Source: Actinopolymorpha alba DSM 45243
Lineage (GTDB): Bacteria > Actinomycetota > Actinomycetes > Propionibacteriales > Actinopolymorphaceae
Direction: 5' to 3'
Assembly: GCF_000373925.1 (NCBI RefSeq)
Contig: NZ_KB892765.1
Location: 1-62,264 of the forward strand
Length of the DNA stretch: 62,264 nucleotides
Shown here: positions 38,527-46,741 of the stretch, piece by piece
How the letters are laid out: every line of letters starts with the position of its first letter
Numbering within the stretch: position 1 is the stretch's first letter
Made by a program: the position numbers and the translations under genes
The notes under the pieces: model-generated
What the model saw: the letters and a program-made list of their open reading frames with translations, nothing else
Told to the model about the DNA's origin: nothing
Databases searched by the model: none

Positions 38527-40815
38527 ATGTCCGACACATCGTCTGCGGTCTCCCATCGTTACACCGGGGAGTTGGCCGCCACGATCGAGGCGCGCTGGCA
38601 AAAGTACTGGCGCGAGCACGGCGCCTTCCACACAGCCAATCCCGTCGGCTCGCTCAGCGCGCAAGGCGACGTTGACAGACAGGCAGTTGCCGAGAAGCCG
38701 AAGTTCTACGTACTCGACATGTTCATCGGGCCGTCGGGCACGATGCACGTCGGCCATCCGCTTGGATACGTCGCGACTGACGTCTACGGCAGGTACCTCC
38801 GCATGCGCGGCCACCAGGTGCTGCACGCGTTCGGCTATGACGCGTTCGGACTGCCGGCGGAGCAGTACGCCGTCCAGACCGGCCAGCATCCGCGGATCAC
38901 CACCGAAGAGAACATCGCCACCATCGCGGGCCAGTTGCGCCGTCTGGGGCTGGCGCATGACGAGCGGCGTACGGTCGCGACCACCGACGTCGGCTTCTAC
39001 CGCTGGACGCAGTGGATCTTCCTGAAGATCTTCCACGCGTGGTACGACACCAAGCAGGACAGGGCCCGGCCGATCGCCGACCTGGTGGCGGCGTTCGAGT
39101 CCGGCGAGCGTGCGACCCCTGATGGCCGGCCGTGGTCGACGCTGACGGAAGGCGAACGCCGGCGGCTCATCGACGCGCACCGGCTGGCCTACCTCGACGA
39201 CGTGACCGTGAACTGGTGCCCAGGGCTTGGCACCGTCCTGGCCAACGAGGAGGTCACCGCCGAAGGCCGCAGCGAGCGCGGCAACTTTCCGGTGTATCCG
39301 CGCACGATGCGGCAGTGGATGCTGCGCATCACCGCGTACGCCCACCGGCTGCTCGCCGACCTGGACCTGCTGGACTGGCCCGAGTCGATCAAGGCGCAGC
39401 AGCGCAACTGGATCGGCCGTTCTGAAACAGTTCCGAACGAAGGCGAAGGCGAAGGCGAGGCAGGCAAGGGCACATTGACATACCAGCTGCGCGACTGGGT
39501 GTTCAGCCGGCAGAGGTACTGGGGTGAGCCGTTCCCGATCGTCTACGACGAGCATGGCCCGGTCGCGTTGCCCGAGTCGATGCTGCCGGTCGTGCTGCCC
39601 GAGACGACGGACTTCGCGCCGCGCACGTACGACCCCGAGGACGCGGGTTCGGAGCCAGAGGCGCCACTGGCTCGCCTCCGGGAGTGGGTTTCGGTGCGGT
39701 TGGACCTGGGTGACGGGCCGAAGGACTACCGCAGGGAGACGCACACGATGCCGCAGTGGGCCGGCTCGTGCTGGTACGAACTCCGCTACCTCGACCCCAC
39801 CAACGACGAAGCCTTCTGCGATCCCGCCAACGAGCGTTACTGGATGGGCCCGCAAGGTGACCTTGACGGTGGCGGTGTCGACCTCTATGTCGGTGGCGTC
39901 GAGCATGCGGTGCTCCATCTGTTGTACGCACGCTTCTGGCACAAGGTGCTCCATGACCTCGGCTACGTGTCGAGCCGGGAGCCGTTCCGCCGCCTGGTCA
40001 ACAACGGCTACATCCAGGCGTACTCCTACACCGATGCCCGAGGTGTGTACGTTCCCGCGGCGGAGGTGGAGGAACGCGACGGCGGCTACTACTGGCGGGG
40101 CGAACTGGTACGCCGCAGCCTCGGCAAGATGGGCAAGAGCCTGCGCAACATGGTGACGCCCGACGAGATGTGCGACGAGTACGGCGCCGACACGTTCCGG
40201 GTCTACGTAATGTCAACCGGACCTTTACACGCCTCGCGTCCGTGGGACCCGCACGGCATCGTCGGCGCGCACCGGTTCCTGCAGCGGGTGTGGCGGGCGC
40301 TTGTCGACGAGGAGTCCGGCGCGCTCCGGGTGACCGACTCGCCGGCCGACGACGCGACCAGACGCCTTCTCCACAAGACGATCGACGCGGTACGCCAGGA
40401 CCTGGACGACCTGGCGTTCAACACCGCGATCGCGCGGCTGATGGAATTGGTGCGGGGTGTCGTGGCGTTCGAGGCGGTGCCGCGCGAGGTGGCCGGGCCG
40501 CTGGTCCTCCTGTTGGCGCCGTTCGCACCACACCTGGCCGAGGAGCTGTGGTCGCGGCTCGGGTCGGCTGACTCGCTGGCGTACCTGCCTTATCCGCAAG
40601 CCGATCCGGCGTACCTCACCGAGGATCTGGTGACCTGTGTCGTCCAGGTGGCGGGCCGGGTGCGGGACCGGCTGGAGGTGCCGGCGGCGATCGCGGAGGA
40701 GGCGCTGCGTCAACGCGCCCTTGCGTCGGAGAAGGTACGTGCGGCGCTGGCCGGCCGTGGCGTCCGCACGGTGATCGTACGGGCCCCCAGGCTGGTCAAC
40801 GTCGTCCCTGGCTGA
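38527..40815 (+). CDS. Second leucyl-tRNA synthetase lacking the CP1 editing domain
   Basis: 762 residues. Sequence style follows the long streptomycete/mycobacterial LeuRS ([72 protein letters not shown]), not the neighbouring leuS. HVGH (74-77) and KMGKS (534-538) are kept. After NWIGRSE (294-300) the ~185-residue editing domain is missing; a Gly/Glu linker of about 17 residues leads straight to [19 protein letters not shown] (from 317). So it should activate leucine but be unable to edit. The usual FPYPSG is FIGPSG. The frame is intact and has its own leader peptide, so it is not a decaying copy. Confidence 0.92.
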   Translation: MSDTSSAVSHRYTGELAATIEARWQKYWREHGAFHTANPVGSLSAQGDVDRQAVAEKPKFYVLDMFIGPSGTMHVGHPLGYVATDVYGRYLRMRGHQVLHAFGYDAFGLPAEQYAVQTGQHPRITTEENIATIAGQLRRLGLAHDERRTVATTDVGFYRWTQWIFLKIFHAWYDTKQDRARPIADLVAAFESGERATPDGRPWSTLTEGERRRLIDAHRLAYLDDVTVNWCPGLGTVLANEEVTAEGRSERGNFPVYPRTMRQWMLRITAYAHRLLADLDLLDWPESIKAQQRNWIGRSETVPNEGEGEGEAGKGTLTYQLRDWVFSRQRYWGEPFPIVYDEHGPVALPESMLPVVLPETTDFAPRTYDPEDAGSEPEAPLARLREWVSVRLDLGDGPKDYRRETHTMPQWAGSCWYELRYLDPTNDEAFCDPANERYWMGPQGDLDGGGVDLYVGGVEHAVLHLLYARFWHKVLHDLGYVSSREPFRRLVNNGYIQAYSYTDARGVYVPAAEVEERDGGYYWRGELVRRSLGKMGKSLRNMVTPDEMCDEYGADTFRVYVMSTGPLHASRPWDPHGIVGAHRFLQRVWRALVDEESGALRVTDSPADDATRRLLHKTIDAVRQDLDDLAFNTAIARLMELVRGVVAFEAVPREVAGPLVLLLAPFAPHLAEELWSRLGSADSLAYLPYPQADPAYLTEDLVTCVVQVAGRVRDRLEVPAAIAEEALRQRALASEKVRAALAGRGVRTVIVRAPRLVNVVPG

Positions 40816-40844
40816 CGCCGCGTTCTCCCGTCCCAATCGGGGTC

Positions 40845-40860
40845 TTGAGCGACCGCTCAA
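40845..40860. promoter_or_regulatory. TetR-type operator 1
   Basis: Palindrome TTGAGCGACCGCTCAA, one central mismatch away from operator 2 at 40891-40906; centres 46 bases apart. Upstream of the SRPBCC-DUF4166-tetR operon. Confidence 0.8.
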
Positions 40861-40890
40861 ATCGGCGGTACGCTCACGGCCAGCGGTCGA

Positions 40891-40906
40891 TTGAGCGATC
40901 GCTCAA
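40891..40906. promoter_or_regulatory. TetR-type operator 2
   Basis: Perfect palindrome TTGAGCGATCGCTCAA, 24 bases before the first start codon of the operon, placed to block transcription or the start of the message. Confidence 0.82.
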
Positions 40907-40930
40907 ACTGTGTGGGATCCGGAGGCGGAC

Positions 40931-41665
40931 ATGGGAGAACGGATCTATGTCGAGGTCGAGATCAACACTGACCTTGACCAGGTGTGGCAGGCAACCCAGG
41001 ATCCATCGGCGCACCAGCAGTGGGACGCGCGGTTCGGCGAGATCACCTACCTGCCGAAGGATCCGGAGGACGCGGCCGCACCGCAGCGGTTCCGGTACGC
41101 CACCCGGGCGCTGCCGGGGCTGACCATCGACGGCGTGGGCATCAGCGCGGGCGAACGCCAGCGCCCGGACGGCACCCGTACGTCAGCCCTGCGGTTCGCC
41201 TCTGACCATTCGCTCAGCCTGATCCGCTCGGGTGCGGGCTACTGGCGCTACGTCCCGGTCCACGGCGGAGGCGTGCGGTTCCTCACCGGTTACGACTACG
41301 AGCCCGGTTGGGACCGGCTCGGCCCGTATGCCGACAAGGTGTTCCGGCCGCTCTTCGGATGGCTCACCGCGTGGTCGTTCGACCGGCTCCGGCTGTGGCT
41401 CGAGCGCGGGATCACGCCTCGACGAGCGCGCCGCACCGCGCTGGCCGACGCCGGAGCGAGGGTGGCGGCCGTGTTTGTGGCCGTGCTGTTGACCCGCGAC
41501 CTACCGGCCGCCTTGACCCTGGGGGCAGCCGCGGCGTTGGCGGTGGCCGGCGTACTCCTGCCGCCCTCACCCGTCACTCCGGCCGCCCGCCGTTGCCGGC
41601 GGAGGCCATCGGAAGGCCGTGGCGCGGTCGCGCCCGCCACGCTCGCGCGGTTGGAGCGACCATGA
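40931..41665 (+). CDS. SRPBCC-type lipid/ligand-binding protein with C-terminal membrane helices
   Basis: 244 residues. The N-terminal START-like domain (IYVEVEINTDLDQVWQATQD, PSAHQQWDARFGEITYL) is followed by two hydrophobic helices (ARVAAVFVAVLLTRDL and LTLGAAAALAVAGVLLPP) and a basic tail. Such proteins bind hydrophobic ligands. First gene of an operon with DUF4166 and a TetR regulator; ATG after GGAGG. The stop overlaps the next start (ATGA). Confidence 0.82.
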   Translation: MGERIYVEVEINTDLDQVWQATQDPSAHQQWDARFGEITYLPKDPEDAAAPQRFRYATRALPGLTIDGVGISAGERQRPDGTRTSALRFASDHSLSLIRSGAGYWRYVPVHGGGVRFLTGYDYEPGWDRLGPYADKVFRPLFGWLTAWSFDRLRLWLERGITPRRARRTALADAGARVAAVFVAVLLTRDLPAALTLGAAAALAVAGVLLPPSPVTPAARRCRRRPSEGRGAVAPATLARLERP

Positions 41666-42345
41666 CCTCGATCTTCGCGCGCGCCCTCGGCCCCGACTTC
41701 GGCCAGCTTCACCCCGAACTCCAGCGGAGGTTCGGGTTCGACAGCACCGATGGCGCCGCCTGCGTGGGCACTGGGGTGATGGACGAGGTGTGGCGGGGTG
41801 GGGCGTTCACCCTGCCGTTCCTCTACCTGGGGACGACCCGGCACATCCTGTTCCCCGAGCGGGGGAGGAACGTACCTTTCTCGATCGAGAATTTCGCCTA
41901 CCGGGACTCTTTCGGGCGCGAGACCGTGACGTTCGTCCGCACCTTCGACCTGGCGCCGGGGATGCGCCGGCGCTTCGACGCCACCATGGTCTACAGCCCA
42001 CCGCGTGGCCGGATCGTCGACTACCTCGGCACCCACCAGCACCTGGCCGTCGACCTCGACCTTCGGGTCGACAGCGGAGGCGGGCTTCAGATACGTACCG
42101 GCAGCCAGCGGTGCTATGCGGGGTTCCTCGGCGTCCGCCTCCCGTCCGGGATGACCGGAAGTGCGCGCGTACGCGAGTGGTACGACGAAGCGGCCCGACG
42201 TTTCCGGATCGAGGTGGCGGTCGGCAACAAGAGGTTCGGCCCGCTCTTCGGCTATCGGGGCAGCTTCACGGTCGCGTACGTCGACACCAGGCGGCACGTC
42301 GTACCCGCGTCGGTACGCCCGCTGCGGGAGAACCCCCGGGTCTGA
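41662..42345 (+). CDS. DUF4166 protein
   Basis: 227 residues: FARALGPDFGQLHPELQRRF at the N-terminus, then FGRETVTFVRTFDL and RIVDYLGTHQHLAVDLDL, the pattern of DUF4166. Function of the family is unknown; it is often found fused or adjacent to oxidoreductases or SRPBCC proteins. Coupled to the preceding gene by ATGA overlap. Confidence 0.82.
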   Translation: MTSIFARALGPDFGQLHPELQRRFGFDSTDGAACVGTGVMDEVWRGGAFTLPFLYLGTTRHILFPERGRNVPFSIENFAYRDSFGRETVTFVRTFDLAPGMRRRFDATMVYSPPRGRIVDYLGTHQHLAVDLDLRVDSGGGLQIRTGSQRCYAGFLGVRLPSGMTGSARVREWYDEAARRFRIEVAVGNKRFGPLFGYRGSFTVAYVDTRRHVVPASVRPLRENPRV

Positions 42346-42430
42346 GAGGGTCGTGGCGCGCGACCCGCGTCGCACCACCGAGCGGACGACCAAGCGCACG
42401 ACCAACCGCACCACCAGCTGAGGAGCTCGA

Positions 42431-43060
42431 TTGGCGGACACCAGGCAGCGCCTGCTCGACGGCGCGATCAGCACCATCCGCAGCCACGGCATCGCGGGTG
42501 TGTCCGCCCGGACCATCGCCGCCACCGCGGGCGTCAACCAGGCGCTGGTCTTCTATCACTACGGCAGCGTCGACGCGTTGCTGGTGGCGGCCTGCGAGGC
42601 CGCCACCGCCGATCGGCTCTCGGCGTACACCGAGCGGCTCGCGAAGGTGACCACGCTGCGCGAGTTGCTCGACGTGGGGCAGGCGCTGCACGCCGAGGAG
42701 CGGGAACGCGGCAACGTGGGTGTGCTCGCGCAGATGCTCGCCGGCGGCCAGCAGGACGAGAAGCTCGCCAGTGCCACCGCGGGCGCGCTGCGGCTGTGGA
42801 CCGACGAGATCGAGTCCGTACTGCGAAGGGTGCTGGCGGGATCGCCGTTCGCCGAGATCGCCGACATCCCTGGGCTCGCCCGTGCGGCGTCGGCCGCTTT
42901 CATCGGCTTGGAGCTTTATGAAGGCGTGGACGCCCCAGGGGCGCAGCGGGCGCTTGCGGCGCTCGAGCAACTGGCCGTGCTGGTGGAGGTCGTGGACGAC
43001 CTTGGTCCGGTCGCCCGCCGGGCGCTCCGCTCCAGGGTGGCTAAGAGGTCGCGCAGATAG
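42431..43060 (+). CDS. TetR family regulator of the SRPBCC-DUF4166 operon
   Basis: 209 residues. The helix-turn-helix LLDGAISTIRSHGIAGVSAR, then TIAATAGVNQALVFYHYGS, lies in the first 50 residues. The TTG start is preceded by GAGGAG. Because two matching palindromes sit before the first gene of the operon, it most likely represses the three genes, itself included. The gene end is inside a long terminator stem. Confidence 0.9.
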   Translation: MADTRQRLLDGAISTIRSHGIAGVSARTIAATAGVNQALVFYHYGSVDALLVAACEAATADRLSAYTERLAKVTTLRELLDVGQALHAEERERGNVGVLAQMLAGGQQDEKLASATAGALRLWTDEIESVLRRVLAGSPFAEIADIPGLARAASAAFIGLELYEGVDAPGAQRALAALEQLAVLVEVVDDLGPVARRALRSRVAKRSRR

Positions 43061-43095
43061 GCGCTCGCTCTCCGCGCCCCTGTCTGCGCGACCTC
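43045..43095. terminator. Long hairpin terminator between tetR and the FMN-binding gene
   Basis: Arms 43045-43064 and 43074-43095 (GAGGTCGCGCAGATAGG.. against ..CCTGTCTGCGCGACCTC), nearly complementary. The left arm includes the last codons of tetR. Serves the two convergent genes. Confidence 0.75.
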
Positions 43096-43136
43096 CCAAG
43101 AAGGCGACCCGTCGCCGCTGAGCGGAGGGTGCACTG

Positions 43137-43664
43137 TCAGGTCGAGATGCCCGCCTGATCGAGCATCTTCGCCGGGTCGGCGGCGTACGCGACCATCCAG
43201 TGCGGCACCACCCGCATATAGACGATGTTCTCGCCCCAGGTGGTCGGCGAGTTGCCATAGTGGCGGATCAGATGCGCGTCGATCTCCGGCCAGTCGGGAT
43301 GGTCCTGCGGCAGGAACTCCACCGTCCCGTGGGTGAAGACGCCGAGGTCATCGCCACGGATGTGGGCGACGCTGACCGCCGGTCGGGCTCGCAGGTGCCG
43401 GGTCTTTGCCGCCGTACCATCCGTGCCGAACACCCACCGCCCGTGCAGGAAGTGACCGTCGACCCCGCTGATCCGCGGCTCGCCCTTGGCGGTCACGGTG
43501 GCCGCCGAGAGCGTGCACATCCCGGTGAGGACTCCGGCCAGTTGGCGGGCCGAAAGTGTGCGCTCGCCCGGCTTGACGATCGAACGCAGGTGCTCCGTCG
43601 ATCGACCGAGCGAGGCGTCGAGGAGGCGCTGAAGGTCATCGAACTCGGTGTCGGTCTCGTACAT
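43137..43664 (-). CDS. Pyridoxamine 5'-phosphate oxidase family (FMN-binding) protein
   Basis: 175 residues with the split-barrel FMN fold: GMCTLSAATVTAKGEPRISG, HGRWVFGTDGTAAKTRHLRA, RPAVSVAHIRGDDLGVFTHG. Members use FMN or F420 to reduce small molecules; the substrate is unknown. The ATG (MYETDTEF) was chosen over an upstream frame extension that lacks a ribosome site. Single gene, divergent from degV by 86 bases. Confidence 0.85.
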   Translation of the reverse strand: MYETDTEFDDLQRLLDASLGRSTEHLRSIVKPGERTLSARQLAGVLTGMCTLSAATVTAKGEPRISGVDGHFLHGRWVFGTDGTAAKTRHLRARPAVSVAHIRGDDLGVFTHGTVEFLPQDHPDWPEIDAHLIRHYGNSPTTWGENIVYMRVVPHWMVAYAADPAKMLDQAGIST

Positions 43665-43750
43665 GCCGCCCACTCTGCAGCAGACCACCGACACAGGTGC
43701 GAAGTTCCGCGCCCGGCCCGGCGCCACCGAGCAGGTCATAGCCTCGTCGT

Positions 43751-44626
43751 GTGGGCCCCCGGGTAGCGCTGGTCACCGACTCCACGGCGTACCTCGCCGC
43801 CGAGGAGGCCGCGGCGTACTCCATCTCGGTCGTACCCCTGCGGGTCGTCGTGGGCGACACGACGTACGCCGAAGGCCCGCCGTCCGTGACGCGCCTGGTG
43901 AGCGAGGCCCTGCGGGTCGGCGAGCGGGTCACCACCTCACGCCCGTCGCCACTGGACTTCCTGGAGGTCTACCGCGCGGCCGCCGACGCGGGTACGCGGG
44001 CGGTGGTCTCGGTCCACCTCTCGGGTGAGCTGTCGGGCACCAGGGACGCCGCCCGACTCGGCGCGCTGCAGGCGCCGCTCCCCGTCACCGTCGTCGACTC
44101 GCGCCAGGTCGGCATGGGTCTGGGGTTCGCGGTGCTCGCGGCGGCGGGTGCGCGCGACCGCGGGGCCGCCGCCGACGAGGTGGCGGAGACGGCGCGCCGC
44201 CGGGCCGCGCGCACCCGGACCCTGCTGTACGTCGACACCCTCGAACACCTCCGCAAGGGTGGGCGGATCGGTGCTCCGCAGGCGGTCCTCGGGTCGGCGC
44301 TGGCCGTCAAGCCGATCCTGCACCTGGTGGACGGCCGGCTGAGCCTGCTGGCGAAGGTGCACACGGCCGGCCGTGCGCTGGCCGAGCTCGAACGGCGTAC
44401 GGTCGCCTACGCGGGGGACCAGGACGTCGAGGTCGCGGTCCACCATCTCGGGAACCCCGGCCGCGCCGAGGAGCTCGCGACCCGGCTGCGGGACCGCATA
44501 CCTCGACTCGCCGGCAGCGTCGTGCGTGAGGCGGGGAGTGTCATCGGCGCGCATGTCGGACCCGGGATGATCGCGGTCGTGGTGTCCCCGCTGGAGGCCG
44601 GCGTTCAGCGGGTCACGGGGGAGTAG
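43751..44626 (+). CDS. DegV family protein (fatty-acid binding)
   Basis: 291 residues. Typical features are VALVTDSTAYLA at the N-terminus, TSRPSPLDFLEVYR, VSVHLSGELSGTRDAARL, TLEHLRKGGRIG, AVKPILHLVDG, and the C-terminal VIGAHVGPGMIAVVV. DegV proteins bind fatty acids and, in some bacteria, hand them to a fatty-acid kinase; no kinase gene is nearby. GTG start. Confidence 0.93.
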   Translation: MGPRVALVTDSTAYLAAEEAAAYSISVVPLRVVVGDTTYAEGPPSVTRLVSEALRVGERVTTSRPSPLDFLEVYRAAADAGTRAVVSVHLSGELSGTRDAARLGALQAPLPVTVVDSRQVGMGLGFAVLAAAGARDRGAAADEVAETARRRAARTRTLLYVDTLEHLRKGGRIGAPQAVLGSALAVKPILHLVDGRLSLLAKVHTAGRALAELERRTVAYAGDQDVEVAVHHLGNPGRAEELATRLRDRIPRLAGSVVREAGSVIGAHVGPGMIAVVVSPLEAGVQRVTGE

Positions 44627-44688
44627 CTGAGGAGGTCTCGTCGCGGTGACGAGCCCTGGCGTGCCTTGTTGCCCTACTCTTTGCGACC

Positions 44689-45636
44689 GTGAGCCTGGGT
44701 GGGGAATCACGACGAGAGACGCTGACCGCGATCGCCGACCGGTACCAAATTCCGTTCGAGGACATCGCGCTCGCGCCGGCGCCTGGGAGCGCCAACGACG
44801 TCTACTTCCTGGGAGAGCACCTGGTGCTCCGCATCCCTCGAGGTGCCGGTGCGCGGTACGCCGAGCTGGCCAAGGAGGCCACGGTCATACCGGTCGCCCG
44901 GCGAGCGGGCGTACGAACCCCCGCCGTCGCGACATACGACGACAGCTGCACGGTCGTGGGCGTTCCTTACCTGGTGGTCGAGCGGGTACGCGGCCGCGAC
45001 CTCGCGGCACTCGGCACGCCGCCGGCCTTCGCCGCGGACGCCTACGAGGAGGTCGGCCGGTCCCTGGCGCGGCTGCACCAGCTCACCCGGCGGTTGACGG
45101 GGCCACTGCCTGGCGTCGGCGTCATGGACGAGGACGACCCGCGGCCCGCGGTGGCGAGCCTGGCCGAGGAGGGATACATCGACCTGGACGCGGCCCGCTG
45201 GCTGCTCGGGTGGTTCGACCGGCTGGCCGGCTGGCGCCCACCCGACGTCGAGCCGGTGGTCCTCCACGGCGACGCGTCGCCCACCAACATCGTGGTCGAA
45301 GGTACGTCGGGAAGGCTCGCCGGGCTGGTCGACTGGGGTGACGCGGCCTGGGGAGATCCGGCCCTCGACTTCGCCAAGCTGCCGTTGCGGGCGGTGCCGT
45401 TCGCTCTCGACGGCTACCTGGCCGGGGTTCCTGATCGGGTCCGGGATGACGCCGTACGGGCCTGGTCGGCGCGGGTGCTGTGGTACCACCTGGCGTGGGC
45501 ACTGCACCGGCTTCCGCAGGACCCGGGTGCTCGTCGTTCCGAGCGGGTCTGGACAGCGCCTCCGGCGAGCCGGCTCCTGGAGATCCTGCGGTTCTTCGCG
45601 GAGTCGCCGCCTGAGCCCTGGCCCTCGCTGGCCTGA
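44689..45636 (+). CDS. Phosphotransferase of the aminoglycoside phosphotransferase (APH) family
   Basis: 315 residues. Kinase-like fold with the N-lobe VYFLGEHLVLRIPRG, the hinge YLVVERVRGRDL, the catalytic Brenner-type motif VVLHGDASPTNIV and the metal motif LVDWGDAAWGDPALDFAKL. Such proteins phosphorylate small alcohols, choline, sugars or antibiotics; substrate unknown. GTG start without a clear ribosome site; possibly leaderless. Confidence 0.88.
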   Translation: MSLGGESRRETLTAIADRYQIPFEDIALAPAPGSANDVYFLGEHLVLRIPRGAGARYAELAKEATVIPVARRAGVRTPAVATYDDSCTVVGVPYLVVERVRGRDLAALGTPPAFAADAYEEVGRSLARLHQLTRRLTGPLPGVGVMDEDDPRPAVASLAEEGYIDLDAARWLLGWFDRLAGWRPPDVEPVVLHGDASPTNIVVEGTSGRLAGLVDWGDAAWGDPALDFAKLPLRAVPFALDGYLAGVPDRVRDDAVRAWSARVLWYHLAWALHRLPQDPGARRSERVWTAPPASRLLEILRFFAESPPEPWPSLA

Positions 45637-45825
45637 CTCTCGATGGTCTGGTCCTCGCTGGCCTGACTCACCTCGGCCTGATTCTGCTGGTCTGGCTGGC
45701 GCTGGCTGTTGGCCTGCCCCTGGTCCGTGCCGCGGATTTGTCCACAGAAGGCGAAGTGGTGGATCTATCCACAGCCTGAGCTCGACGCCCGCCGAGCCGG
45801 GTCCTCGCTTCGTAGCGTCGACCTC
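45637..45825. other. Low-complexity spacer with two DnaA-box-like sequences upstream of comEA
   Basis: First 90 bases: irregular repeats of CTGGCCTGACTC-like units. Then TTGTCCACA (45738-45746) and CTATCCACA (45765-45773), both close to the actinobacterial DnaA box, 27 bases apart. No gene seen here. Confidence 0.4.
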
Positions 45826-46734
45826 GTGTTTCGTCGCCGTCACCCTCGCCATCGGGCCCATCCCGAGGACACCGCGCTGGCCGAACGCCGGGTGCGGGCA
45901 CTGCGCCGACCATCACCCCCACTTCGCGTGGGCGGATGGGTGCCGCGGCGTGACGCCTCGGCGATGACGGGTTCGCGCGCGACGGGGCAGCCGACGGAGG
46001 TGGAGACGCGGCGACCGGAGGAGCCGATGGAGGTTGGGGCGCGAGAGCCCGAAGGAAAGCTGTTCGGCCGTCCAGGTGAGGCGCTGGCCGCTGCCTGGGG
46101 TCTGCGGCGCGGGCACGTGGTGGTCGTCGCCGGCCTGCTGCTGCTCGCCGTGATCGGTGCGGGCGTCATGGTGCTTCGTGCCCGGCCCGTGCGCGAAGGC
46201 GCGCCTCCTACTCCGGCCGCGACAGTGGCGGCCGGTCGACCGGTGACGTCTCCCGCCGCGTCGGCGCAGGCGTCATCAAGCCCGTCGACGCTGGTGGTGC
46301 ACGTCGCCGGCAAGGTCCGCAAGCCCGGCGTCGTCCACCTCCAGTCGGGCGCGCGGGTGATTGACGCGGTGTCCGCGTCGGGTGGTGCGCTTGCCGGGGT
46401 GGACCTCGGCACACTCAACCTCGCGCGCCCACTCGCCGACGGGGAGCAGGTGCTCGTCGGGATCACTCCGCCGCCCGGTGCCGTGCCGCCGGACGCGGCG
46501 GGTCCCGGCAGCCCTCAGGCGGCGGGAGCTTCAGCCGGGGCGCTGCTCGACCTCAACACCGCGACTCTCGCGCAGCTTGAGGAGCTACCCGGGGTCGGCC
46601 CGGTCCTCGCCCAGCGGATCAGCGACTTCCGTTCCGATCACGGGCGCTTCACCAGCGTCGACGAACTCCGGGAAGTCACGGGGATCGGCGAACGCAAGTT
46701 CTCCGACCTGCGCCCCCGGGTCACGGTCCGGTGA
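45826..46734 (+). CDS. comEA: ComEA family DNA-uptake protein
   Basis: 302 residues. Cytoplasmic basic N-terminus, one transmembrane helix (VVVVAGLLLLAVIGAGVMVL near residue 105-124), an SLBB domain (VVHVAGKVRKPGVVHLQSG) and a C-terminal double helix-hairpin-helix (LNTATLAQLEELPGVGPV, then VTGIGERKFSDLRP) that binds DNA. In competent bacteria it hands DNA to ComEC at the membrane. Directly followed by comEC. GTG start. Confidence 0.92.
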   Translation: MFRRRHPRHRAHPEDTALAERRVRALRRPSPPLRVGGWVPRRDASAMTGSRATGQPTEVETRRPEEPMEVGAREPEGKLFGRPGEALAAAWGLRRGHVVVVAGLLLLAVIGAGVMVLRARPVREGAPPTPAATVAAGRPVTSPAASAQASSSPSTLVVHVAGKVRKPGVVHLQSGARVIDAVSASGGALAGVDLGTLNLARPLADGEQVLVGITPPPGAVPPDAAGPGSPQAAGASAGALLDLNTATLAQLEELPGVGPVLAQRISDFRSDHGRFTSVDELREVTGIGERKFSDLRPRVTVR

Positions 46735-46741
46735 GCCGAGC

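Noticed and set aside
38527-40815. leuS2 as a pseudogene
   Set aside because: Open frame, catalytic motifs kept, own promoter/leader and ribosome-site control; loss of CP1 is clean and leaves a flexible linker.
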